From the NCBI GenBank assembly GCA_900553005.1, contig USBU01000016.1:1-12870 (forward strand): a DNA stretch of 12,870 bases, written 5' to 3'. The stretch comes from an uncultured Eubacteriales bacterium. GTDB taxonomy: Bacteria > Bacillota > Clostridia > Christensenellales > Pumilibacteraceae. The position numbers and the translations under genes are program-made. The notes below the pieces were generated by a model. That model did not search any database. It worked only from the letters and a program-made list of their open reading frames with translations, and was not told where the DNA came from. Positions 6,088-12,824 of the stretch are shown piece by piece (positions within the stretch are counted from its first letter, which is position 1; each line of letters begins with the position of its first letter).

Positions 6088-7188
6088 TCATTCCTTATCT
6101 TCAGCGTATTTATTACCCTTCCAGCCGGTTTTGACGGTCTGACGAGCGCGGGCAATCGCCAGCGACGCCTCCGGCACGTCGGCGTTGATTACGGAGCCGG
6201 CCGCAATAAAAGCTTTGTCCTCGATTTTTACCGGCGCCACTATTGTGGACGACGAGCCTATAAATACTCTGTCTCCCACCACGGCGGTATGCTTATCCTT
6301 TCCGTCATAGTTAGCGAAAACAACTCCGGCGCCGACGTTGCACTCCTTGCCCATTACTACGTTTCCGGCATAAGTAAGATGCGAAAGTTTACATCCCTCT
6401 CCTATCGTGCAGCCCTTAAGCTCCACAAAATCGCCGATGCGGCACCTGTCACCGATTACGTTGTCCGCTCTTAAATTTGCGTAAGGCCCCACCGAAGCGC
6501 TTTTACCGATATAGCTTCTGATCATATGAGAGCTTTCAACAGAGGCGCCCTCGTCAATGATACAGTCCTGTATAACGTTGTTGTTGCCTATCTTTACGCC
6601 GCGCTTTATATGCGTATTTCCCTTGACTATGTTATTGAAACCTATGGTCACACCTGGCTCTATCGTCACGTCGCAGCCTATAGCGGTGCCGGACAAGTCC
6701 TCGAAATGCACGCCCTGCTCCATATGGTAATCCAAAATACGGTTTTTAAGAATATCTGAAATCAGGCCTACCTGTTTGTAGCTGAAGGCCGTAATAAAAT
6801 CTTCCTCGTCAAAGTAAAACGTATTTTCGGTATAAATTTTTTCCGTATTTTCCAGATAAGCACAGTTAAAAACATAGCCGCGCGTCATCTTAAGCACGGT
6901 TTTAGAGCTGTTGTACGCCTCGTCCACCGCGGCGGCAACCGTCTTTTTTGTAATAAGAGGGGTATCGGAAAACAGTACCACGATATAGTCGCAGCCCTGC
7001 TTGATATGCGGTTTGACAAGAGCGGGAAGCTCCTTGTCCGCGTCGAAGTCGGCTATGTCCGCGTCGCAGCCGTCAAGCGAAAGCTTGACCCAATCGAGAA
7101 GAGACTTACCCAAAATTTCGATACCGGAGGTATCGCCCATTTTGTCATAAGACGTTCTTAATATTAAACCGCAAAAAGATTTACCCAT
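6088..7188 (-). CDS. glmU: GlmU with intact acetyltransferase and degenerate uridylyltransferase domain
   Basis: 366 residues, against about 455 for typical GlmU. The C-terminal left-handed beta-helix is complete: GPYANLR, FVELK, the catalytic-histidine motif SHLTYAGN, NVGAGVVFANYDG, VFIGSSSTIVAPV and RARQTVKTGW all match GlmU, so it should acetylate glucosamine 1-phosphate. The N-terminal domain keeps only the fold outline. The start MGKSFCGLIL has no G-x-G-T-R-M-x-x-x-x-P-K loop, the QxxGTGHA segment is absent, and the metal-binding NNR region reads ISDILKNR. SDTPLI remains at the place of GDVPLI. Uridylyl transfer to UDP-GlcNAc is thus probably lost. The neighbour prs supports orthology with glmU. 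The ATG at 7188 is chosen because the hydrophobic first strand follows at once. No ribosome site precedes it and the predicted transcript start lies only about 3 bases upstream. Confidence 0.9.
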   Translation of the reverse strand: MGKSFCGLILRTSYDKMGDTSGIEILGKSLLDWVKLSLDGCDADIADFDADKELPALVKPHIKQGCDYIVVLFSDTPLITKKTVAAAVDEAYNSSKTVLKMTRGYVFNCAYLENTEKIYTENTFYFDEEDFITAFSYKQVGLISDILKNRILDYHMEQGVHFEDLSGTAIGCDVTIEPGVTIGFNNIVKGNTHIKRGVKIGNNNVIQDCIIDEGASVESSHMIRSYIGKSASVGPYANLRADNVIGDRCRIGDFVELKGCTIGEGCKLSHLTYAGNVVMGKECNVGAGVVFANYDGKDKHTAVVGDRVFIGSSSTIVAPVKIEDKAFIAAGSVINADVPEASLAIARARQTVKTGWKGNKYAEDKE

Positions 7189-7197
7189 ACCTAATCT

Positions 7198-7227
7198 ATT
7201 ATATATCCAAAACGCGAATTTTGTCAA
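7198..7227 (-). promoter_or_regulatory. Promoter of glmU-prs
   Basis: On the minus strand TTGACA (7227-7222), an 18-base spacer and TATAAT (7203-7198). The expected start near 7191 would give an almost leaderless mRNA. Confidence 0.75.
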
Positions 7228-7267
7228 CACTAAACCGCTTTACACGGTTAAATTTAAATCGGAAAAA

Positions 7268-7732
7268 TCAGGATTTCTTCTTTTCATTCCTCAGCGCTTT
7301 AAAAAACCCGCTCAGTTGCGCCGCGCATTCCTCTTCCAGCACGCCGCCCCTGACCTCTGCGCGATGATTGAAGCGCGGCTCCCGCGCCAAATCCATGACG
7401 CTGCCGCAGCATCCGAAACGGCGGTCGAACGCGCCGAATACGACGCGATCCACCCGGGAATTGACGATTGCTCCGGCGCACATGACGCACGGCTCCAGCG
7501 TCACGTACAGCGTACAGCCCGACAGATTGCGCCGGCCGAGTCTTGCGCCAGCCCTTTTAAGCGCCAGAATCTCCGCATGAGCCGTAGGGTCCGAATCCTT
7601 TTCCCGGCGGTTATAGGCGCGAGCGACGATCTTATCCTCGTTTACCACCATGCACCCCACCGGCACGTCACCGTTATCCGCCGCGCGGCAGGCAAGGCGC
7701 ATGCATAATCTCATGTATTTTTCGTCGTTCAT
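7268..7732 (-). CDS. tadA: tRNA-specific adenosine deaminase TadA
   Basis: Zinc enzyme that deaminates adenosine 34 of tRNA-Arg(ACG) to inosine, allowing one tRNA to read several arginine codons. The 154 residues carry the cytidine-deaminase-fold signature: HAE (H52, catalytic E54) and PCVMC (zinc ligands C82 and C85), with DVPVG (22-26) as in TadA proteins. Length is normal to slightly short. The frame opens farther upstream, inside the M14 gene, but the ATG at 7732 is preceded by GAGAGG at a 7-base distance and gives the family N-terminus. It follows the M14 peptidase gene by 19 bases and is probably the last gene of that operon. A weak stem AACCG/CGGTT (7233-7249) downstream lacks a U run. 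Guanine or cytosine deaminases are less likely given the motif context. Confidence 0.94.
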   Translation of the reverse strand: MNDEKYMRLCMRLACRAADNGDVPVGCMVVNEDKIVARAYNRREKDSDPTAHAEILALKRAGARLGRRNLSGCTLYVTLEPCVMCAGAIVNSRVDRVVFGAFDRRFGCCGSVMDLAREPRFNHRAEVRGGVLEEECAAQLSGFFKALRNEKKKS

Positions 7733-7751
7733 AAATAAGCCTCTCAAGCGA

Positions 7752-8606
7752 TTATTTTTCATTTGAAGCCAGATAATCAATAAGTCTTATCGGCAAATCC
7801 TTGTTTCTCTCCCACTCGTCCTCGCTTAAAGCGTCGTCCGGCAACGGATGCTCCATGTCGTCGGAAACGATCTCCACGGTAACTGCCGGAATACGCAGAA
7901 CGTCAACGCACCAATCCTTATATCCGCCGGCGCTGTCCGTTTCATCCGCGCCCAGTCTGTATCCAAGACGCTCGTTCAAATAAACGGCGAGCCGTAAATC
8001 GCGGTTTTTACGCCATCCCGTCTGATGAAAGTACCAGTAAAGCTCCTGCCCTTTCGCATGATAGCTGACCGTGCTGTCCGGCATGACGTCCAGCGTAAAA
8101 TTTTTAAGCGCCTCGGTTTCCCGCGCGGAAAACGGATAACGGCCTATATAATTTTCGGGCGAAGGAAAACGGACGTTTTTGCTGCCGCTGCCGAAGCGCG
8201 CATCAAAATTGACGTTTAGATCCACGGCGTCTATATTAGCCTTCCACAGCGAAAAATCGGCTCCGCCGCCGTTAATCTCTTTAAGAAATTCTCTTCTTTC
8301 CCCGAAATAATCCGCGCCGTGCTCGATAAGCAGCGCTCCGTCGGGATTGAGCATGGGAATAAAATAAACCGAGCCGCGCGGCACCCCGTTTTCAAGCGCA
8401 TAAGCGGCCTGACGCATAACAAGAGCGGCGGTCACGTTTTCGCGCGCGTGTATCGCGCCCGTAACTATGATTTTACAGCCCGTGCGCGCGCCTACGCGTA
8501 TATACGGAATCAATCTGCCGCTTTCCGAATAACCTATGCTGCCAACCTCCGCTCCGGCGTGCAGAAAATAACACAGCTCCTCCGTCAGACGGGAATATGT
8601 AAACAT
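7752..8606 (-). CDS. M14-family zinc carboxypeptidase, probably cell-wall peptide related
   Basis: 284 residues without signal peptide or membrane segment, hence cytoplasmic as it stands. M14 motifs: HARE with zinc ligands H53 and E56, PMLNPDGA (84-91), third zinc ligand H183 in SYHAKG, and the catalytic glutamate E245 in TVEI. Bacterial members of this kind often cleave gamma-D-Glu-diaminopimelate bonds in cell-wall peptides. That role is inferred; other peptide or amide substrates are possible. Odd point: at the place of the conserved N-R-N-F, whose arginine holds the substrate carboxylate in classical carboxypeptidases, it has N-V-N-F (131-134). The start at 8606 has GGAGGG (8615-8620) 8 bases upstream. 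It lies 67 bases after rlmH and 19 bases before tadA; a wall-recycling enzyme would fit a walJ-linked cluster. Confidence 0.88.
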   Translation of the reverse strand: MFTYSRLTEELCYFLHAGAEVGSIGYSESGRLIPYIRVGARTGCKIIVTGAIHARENVTAALVMRQAAYALENGVPRGSVYFIPMLNPDGALLIEHGADYFGERREFLKEINGGGADFSLWKANIDAVDLNVNFDARFGSGSKNVRFPSPENYIGRYPFSARETEALKNFTLDVMPDSTVSYHAKGQELYWYFHQTGWRKNRDLRLAVYLNERLGYRLGADETDSAGGYKDWCVDVLRIPAVTVEIVSDDMEHPLPDDALSEDEWERNKDLPIRLIDYLASNEK

Positions 8607-8673
8607 GCCGCTTGCCCTCCGGTCTTTTATATGCGGCGGACGGACCGACGGTGATACGTTTTAAATCAAGGCC

Positions 8674-9120
8674 TCACTTATGATAAGGCGTTCCGGCGGC
8701 GATATTAAACGCGCGGTATATCTGCTCGCAGGAAATAAGTCGCATAAGTTGATGCGGGTAAGTCACGCGGCCTAAGCTGACAATCTCGTCGGCGGCGCCC
8801 TTTACCCTTTCGTCAACGCCCTCGCTGCCGCCGATGACAAAGGTAATTTCCGGAGCGGATAAATACGCCCTTTCCATAAGGCGGCTAAGCTCCGGGCTTG
8901 TCACAAGCCTTCCGTCAATACCGAAAAGCACGGTATAGCCCTTAAGCCTTTTTAATATCGCGTCGCTCTCGCGTCTAACCGCGTCGCACCCGGACTCGTC
9001 GGCAAGCTCGGTTATCTCAAAAGAACAAAACCGCGAGAGCCTTTTTACATATTCCTCTACTCCTGCCGTAAGATATTTTTCCTTAAGCCTGCCCACGCAT
9101 AAAAGAGTGACTTTTTTCAT
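8674..9120 (-). CDS. rlmH: 23S rRNA pseudouridine-1915 N3-methyltransferase RlmH
   Basis: SPOUT-fold methyltransferase that uses SAM to methylate pseudouridine 1915 in helix 69 of 23S rRNA on the assembled ribosome. The 148 residues are slightly short for the family (about 155-160). Seen: the SAM knot sequence FVIGGSEG (94-101), the basic SLGRVTYPHQLMRL region (115-128) and the diagnostic C-terminus YRAFNIAAGTPYHK. The frame extends upstream to 9192, but family alignment (MKKVTLLCVGRLKEKY) and a TGATG overlap with the preceding stop place the start at 9120, so translation is coupled to the upstream protease gene. The ribosome site is weak (GGGG), which agrees with coupling. Rather close linkage of rlmH to walJ is common in Bacillota. 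Confidence 0.96.
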   Translation of the reverse strand: MKKVTLLCVGRLKEKYLTAGVEEYVKRLSRFCSFEITELADESGCDAVRRESDAILKRLKGYTVLFGIDGRLVTSPELSRLMERAYLSAPEITFVIGGSEGVDERVKGAADEIVSLGRVTYPHQLMRLISCEQIYRAFNIAAGTPYHK

Positions 9121-10163
9121 CAGAGGCCCCAAATAAACGTAAATATCGTAGTGACGGCCGTCATTGCCAGCGCTCCGATATAAAACGCCCAATCCCTCAA
9201 AACAGGCTTATAAAGCATCTTATCTTCCAAAGGAGTGCCGTCGTCCGTTACCGGCTCTCCCTCCGCTTCCGTAATCCTGATACCCGACGAAAATGCGCTG
9301 TCGAGCCCTTTGCTTTTGCCCTTTTTGGCCAATTTGAGAATGACAAAAAATATCAGCGCGCCCGCGCCCGAAACAAGCGCCCACAAAAATACCGCCAAAA
9401 CAAAATTACTGCCGAGAAGATTGTTAACCGCGTCGAAGAATCCGCCCAAAGGCAGCGAATATGCGTCCGCGTAATCAAGATAAACGCTTAACGAATTGTT
9501 GATAAAGTGCACTGCCATTGCCGGAAAAATCGATTTTGTCTTCAGTACCAGCGCGGTCATAAGCATTCCGAACAAAAAAGTATAAAAAATCTGGGTTATG
9601 TTTTGATGAAACAGGCCGAACATCAGCCCGCACAGCAAAATCGTCTGAGCGTTATTGAAAGAGCCGCGCATGGTTGTCACAAGCCCGCCTCTGTTGGTAA
9701 ATTCCTCACAGATACCGGGTAGCACGCCGGTAAGAAATATATTCAGCAATAAAAGCCACGCGGAAAAGGTCTCGGGGTAAGCCCCGCCTCCGCCGGGCGT
9801 ATAGCCCATCAGAACAAGTATCACCTGCCATATCGTAGAGATGCCGATAGTCGCAATGAAGCAGCAAATGCCCAAAGGAATGCAAAGCAGCATTATATAC
9901 CAATCCGGCTTACGCACGTTTGAAAAGCTGAGCACCTGGAAAAAACTTTTCTTAAGAGCCAGCTTATAAATTAAGAACGGCCCAATCAACAGAAATACAA
10001 CCTGCATAAGCACGTTGAATATAACGTCCAGCAGAGTGTCGTTTATCGCTCCGGATAACAGACCGGCGACTATGCGCGCGACAAGCAATCCCGCCGACAC
10101 CTCGAACAACACCATTCCGGTCGCGCGAAATTGCTTTTGTCTTTGTTCCAACAAATTTTCCAT
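9120..10163 (-). CDS. CPBP/CAAX-like intramembrane metalloprotease, second copy
   Basis: 347 residues, a multi-pass membrane protein of the CPBP (Abi/CAAX protease) family. The catalytic signature is present: CEEFTNRG (E153, E154, R158), LFHQN (H186) and VHFINN (H219). A polar cytoplasmic-type linker (about 275-320), acidic in its second half, and one last membrane segment follow the protease domain, an arrangement shared with the upstream neighbour, so the two probably arose by an old duplication. Family roles include processing of membrane proteins or peptides, maturation of peptide pheromones, and bacteriocin self-immunity; no substrate can be named here. The frame allows a GTG at 10169, but AAAGGA (10173-10178) is only 3 bases from it and 9 from the ATG at 10163, so the ATG is chosen. 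The stop overlaps the rlmH start. Confidence 0.9.
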   Translation of the reverse strand: MENLLEQRQKQFRATGMVLFEVSAGLLVARIVAGLLSGAINDTLLDVIFNVLMQVVFLLIGPFLIYKLALKKSFFQVLSFSNVRKPDWYIMLLCIPLGICCFIATIGISTIWQVILVLMGYTPGGGGAYPETFSAWLLLLNIFLTGVLPGICEEFTNRGGLVTTMRGSFNNAQTILLCGLMFGLFHQNITQIFYTFLFGMLMTALVLKTKSIFPAMAVHFINNSLSVYLDYADAYSLPLGGFFDAVNNLLGSNFVLAVFLWALVSGAGALIFFVILKLAKKGKSKGLDSAFSSGIRITEAEGEPVTDDGTPLEDKMLYKPVLRDWAFYIGALAMTAVTTIFTFIWGL

Positions 10164-10172
10164 AAGCACTGT

Positions 10173-10178
10173 TCCTTT
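10173..10178 (-). promoter_or_regulatory. Ribosome binding site deciding the start of the second CPBP protease
   Basis: AAAGGA on the minus strand, 9 bases before the ATG at 10163 and too close to the GTG at 10169. Confidence 0.7.
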
Positions 10179-10226
10179 TATTGTTTTGCCCCCGAATACC
10201 GCCGCTTATACGGATCGACGTCCGAA

Positions 10227-11276
10227 CTATACCGCAACGCCCGAAATATTTATCATAAAGACCATAAGCCACATAAACGCGCAGACGCCCAGTCCTAAGC
10301 ACAAAAGTATAACGTGCGTTTTCTTACCCAATATTTCGTTTCGCCTGCGGCCCTCGGTCACGTCGCTCTCGTCAAGAGCGTCCTCCTGTTTGCGCACGGC
10401 CAGAAGCGTCCTGAAATCCGCAACGCGCTCCTCGGTTTTATCGTTTTTTTCAAAAGCCAGAATTCTGCCGCCGGAAGGCTCGCTCTCAAAGCGCAGCATC
10501 AGCCGTCCGATCAGATACGCGGCGGCAATCCCCGCCGCGGCAAGTATAAACGTAAGCGCGATCCACAGCGGAGACGGCTCGAAAGCCGCGCCCGACGAAG
10601 GCATAAACTCCAGAATCAACGCAATCAGGTTATTGCCGGAATGCAGCAGCATGGCCGGAAGCGCCGAACGCGAGCATATAGCGAAATAAGCGCATACGCA
10701 ACCGAGAAAAAACTGATAAACCGTTTGCTCGGGGTTCATGTGCATCAAGGAAAAAGCGAGTCCTGAAAGCAGCACGGACGCCGCGACGCCGTATTTTTTC
10801 ACCAGACCGCCAAGCAGCGCGCCGCGGAACACAAGCTCTTCGCACACCGGCGCGATCAGTACCGTAACGACGGCGCCGAGAGCAATATTGAGCGGAGTGT
10901 CAAAGGAAAGCGGGTCGGAAAACCGATAGCCGATGTTTTCCAGCAAAACGGCAAACCACTGCGCCGGAAGAATAAAACATACGACGCATACCGCCGCGCA
11001 CAGAAAGGCCAAGCAGCCGGTAAACCATCTGACGGGCTTTACCGGATATCCGAGAGCAAGCTTCTTTTTCCTGACGTGCAAATACACCGCAAGCAGAAAA
11101 ACGGCCTGTATAAGCGCCATGAGAATAAAATTGACCGTCATTGCGGCGGCGTCGCTCAGCCCCGCCGTCATCGTAATTATCATCACGACGACCGAACCGA
11201 CAAGCTGGATCAACAGATCCAGTACAATGGCCTTAAAATAAACCGCCGCGCCGTCCGCGGCCGTCAGCGTCCTCAA
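10227..11276 (-). CDS. CPBP/CAAX-like intramembrane metalloprotease, first copy
   Basis: 349 residues with about eight hydrophobic segments. Catalytic motifs of the CPBP family: CEELVFRG (E146, E147, R151), SLMHMNPEQ (H179) and LLHSGNN (H212). After the protease domain comes a long charged stretch (about 262-318) and a final membrane segment, the same unusual tail as in the following gene. Function within the family is not predictable from sequence; membrane-protein cleavage is likely, substrate unknown. The start is TTG at 11276, supported by a perfect AAGGAGG (11285-11291) 8 bases upstream that overlaps the walJ stop, so walJ and this gene are closely coupled. The second copy follows after 57 bases. 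In several Bacillota the place between walJ and rlmH is held by an HtrA-type protease instead. Confidence 0.9.
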   Translation of the reverse strand: MRTLTAADGAAVYFKAIVLDLLIQLVGSVVVMIITMTAGLSDAAAMTVNFILMALIQAVFLLAVYLHVRKKKLALGYPVKPVRWFTGCLAFLCAAVCVVCFILPAQWFAVLLENIGYRFSDPLSFDTPLNIALGAVVTVLIAPVCEELVFRGALLGGLVKKYGVAASVLLSGLAFSLMHMNPEQTVYQFFLGCVCAYFAICSRSALPAMLLHSGNNLIALILEFMPSSGAAFEPSPLWIALTFILAAAGIAAAYLIGRLMLRFESEPSGGRILAFEKNDKTEERVADFRTLLAVRKQEDALDESDVTEGRRRNEILGKKTHVILLCLGLGVCAFMWLMVFMINISGVAV

Positions 11277-11284
11277 TAGCGGCT

Positions 11285-11291
11285 CCTCCTT
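11285..11291 (-). promoter_or_regulatory. Ribosome binding site for a TTG start
   Basis: AAGGAGG on the minus strand, 8 bases before the TTG at 11276, overlapping the walJ stop codon (11292-11290). It supports the unusual start codon of the first CPBP protease. Confidence 0.85.
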
Positions 11292-12078
11292 AAACTATTT
11301 CAAAAAGACTGCTCATGCGGTCAGCCTGGGCGACCTCCAGCCTAATATCGCGGCCTTCGCAAAGTCCGCGGCTGCAAAGATAATTTTTACACGTTTCAAA
11401 GGCCAGCTCGGGATAATTATTCTCTCGGCTCAAATGAGCAAGCACGACCTGCTTTACGCCGCGGCAGGCCAAATAAGCCACGCACTCGGCGCAGGCTGCG
11501 TTGGACAGATGCCCCTTATCGGACAGAATACGCTTTTTAAGGTACGGCGAATACGCCCGATTGTTTTTGAGCAATACCTCGTCGTGATTGCTTTCAAGCA
11601 CCATAAGATCGCTGTCGGCCACGGATTCCAAAAGTTTTTGCGGCATTTTTCCGATATCGGTGGCGACCGTAACCTTTTTTCCTCCGCTAAGAATGCTGTA
11701 GCCTACGCATGGCACGTCGTGACTGACGCGGAACGGCGAAACGGTAACGTCCCCGATAAAGAAATCGCCGCCGACGGCAATCAGCTTTTTTCTTGCTTCG
11801 GCCAGCTTGTGATACAGAGAGCCCAAACAATCCTCGTGACAGTAAACGGCAGTCCCTTTATTACGGCGGCAAAACGTATCTAAGCCGCTTACGTGGTCGT
11901 GGTGAGAGTGCGTCAAAAGCACGGAAATTTCATCCGGAGAACTCCCGAGCGCCTTCAGACATTTTTCCACTCTCAGCGCGGGAAGTCCTAAATCAACGAG
12001 AAGCTTAGCGCCTTCGCTGGCAATATATATACAATTTCCGGAGCTGCCGCTGCCGAATACGCAAACCTTGAGACTCAT
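11290..12078 (-). CDS. walJ: MBL-fold metallohydrolase of the WalJ/YycJ family
   Basis: 262 residues, the usual length. The metallo-beta-lactamase metal site is complete: THSHHDH (H57, H59, D61, H62), a later histidine in VSHD, TDIG for the bridging aspartate, and LAHLS near the C-terminus. The start KVCVFGSGSSGNC is typical of YycJ proteins. In Bacillus the gene sits behind the WalRK two-component system and has been linked to cell-wall and DNA metabolism; a nuclease-type activity is suspected but the substrate is unsettled. The two-component genes are not in this window: the gene opens the cluster here behind its own promoter. No ribosome site precedes the ATG, and the predicted transcript start is about 5 bases upstream, so it may be translated from a near-leaderless mRNA. 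Confidence 0.93.
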   Translation of the reverse strand: MSLKVCVFGSGSSGNCIYIASEGAKLLVDLGLPALRVEKCLKALGSSPDEISVLLTHSHHDHVSGLDTFCRRNKGTAVYCHEDCLGSLYHKLAEARKKLIAVGGDFFIGDVTVSPFRVSHDVPCVGYSILSGGKKVTVATDIGKMPQKLLESVADSDLMVLESNHDEVLLKNNRAYSPYLKKRILSDKGHLSNAACAECVAYLACRGVKQVVLAHLSRENNYPELAFETCKNYLCSRGLCEGRDIRLEVAQADRMSSLFEIV

Positions 12079-12089
12079 AACTAACGTTT

Positions 12090-12118
12090 ATTATACATTA
12101 ACCCGGGAAAAAAAGCAA
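12090..12118 (-). promoter_or_regulatory. Promoter of the walJ operon
   Basis: On the minus strand TTGCTT (12118-12113), a 17-base spacer and a perfect TATAAT (12095-12090). The expected start lies near 12083. Confidence 0.65.
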
Positions 12119-12232
12119 TTATAATACGGCTCAAGTTTGCGCGTATGCCGTAAATGTAAAAAATTTCACGCGGCTGAATACGCCCGCGGACTCCGACAAA
12201 TAAACCGAAGTCCATAAAAGCTGTAATATCTG

Positions 12233-12253
12233 CGCCGGGCAATTTTCCCGGCG
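12233..12253. repeat. Perfect 7-bp hairpin between divergent promoters
   Basis: CGCCGGG (12233-12239) and CCCGGCG (12247-12253) flank a 7-base loop CAATTTT. No U run follows on either strand, so it is not a standard terminator. It lies 17 bp upstream of the fumarase -35 box; an operator or an RNA structure is possible. Confidence 0.5.
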
Positions 12254-12270
12254 AGCCGCGCCGGATACGG

Positions 12271-12299
12271 TTGCGGATAACGTAAAATTATGCTAAAAT
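12271..12299 (+). promoter_or_regulatory. Promoter of the fumarase gene
   Basis: TTGCGG (12271-12276), a 17-base spacer and TAAAAT (12294-12299) preceded by an extended -10 TG. The expected start near 12306 excludes the upstream ATG at 12290 as translation start. Confidence 0.6.
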
Positions 12300-12331
12300 A
12301 TCCGTATTACACGATAAAGGATCATTTCTTT

Positions 12332-12824
12332 ATGAAAACTTACGGTTACGAGCAAATTGCCGACGCCTTAGGCCGGCTGATTGACGGCGGGCTGCGCTGC
12401 GTGGAGCCTCAGGCCGCGGTACTGTTAAATACCGCCGCCGCAAAAGAAACCTGCGAATACGCGCGCTGGGCTTTGAACATGATCAAGGATAACGCCGAAA
12501 TAGCAGAACGCGACGGCTGCTTTGCCTGCCAGGACTGCGGACTGGCAATGGTATTTGCTACTTTAGGCCGGGAGGCCGCGCTTACGTGCGACCTGTCCGA
12601 CGCGATAAACGAGGGAGTAAGGCGGGGTTACAGAGACGCCAGAAAATCAGCGGCGCATCCGCTTACCAGGCTTAATACGGGCGACAATACTCCCGCCGTA
12701 ATCTACACCGATATAACGGACGGCGACGGACTTGTTCTGGAATGGCTGGCAAAGGGCGCCGGAAGCGAAAACATGTCCGCCGTCTATATGCTTACCCCGT
12801 CCAAAGGCGAGGACGGCATAGTTT
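12332..12824 (+). CDS. fumA: Class I fumarate hydratase, alpha or N-terminal part, 3' end cut off
   Basis: 164 residues of an iron-sulfur (class I) fumarase, which interconverts fumarate and malate; the related L-tartrate dehydratase alpha subunit cannot be excluded. Seen: the first cluster cysteine in FACQDCG (C66), DAINEGVRRGY (90-100), RLNTGDNTPAVIY (113-125) and KGAGSENMSAVYML (141-154), all in family order. In most homologues I know the first motif reads CQDTG; the cysteine at 69 in place of threonine is unusual. The ATG at 12332 has AAAGG (12316-12320) 11 bases upstream, and MKTYGYEQ gives a natural start; the in-frame ATG at 12290 lies before the predicted transcript start. Cut by the adapter, so it is unknown whether a separate beta subunit follows. 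The last twelve residues of the apparent frame (SVSYTHLTLPTT) are translated adapter. Confidence 0.93.

Noticed and set aside
7233..7249. AACCG/CGGTT stem after tadA as terminator
   Set aside because: Only five pairs and no U run; it adjoins the glmU -35 box. It may be a weak signal but I cannot support it.
12290..12331. Upstream ATG of the fumarase frame
   Set aside because: It lies inside the predicted promoter, has no ribosome site and adds residues not found in the family.
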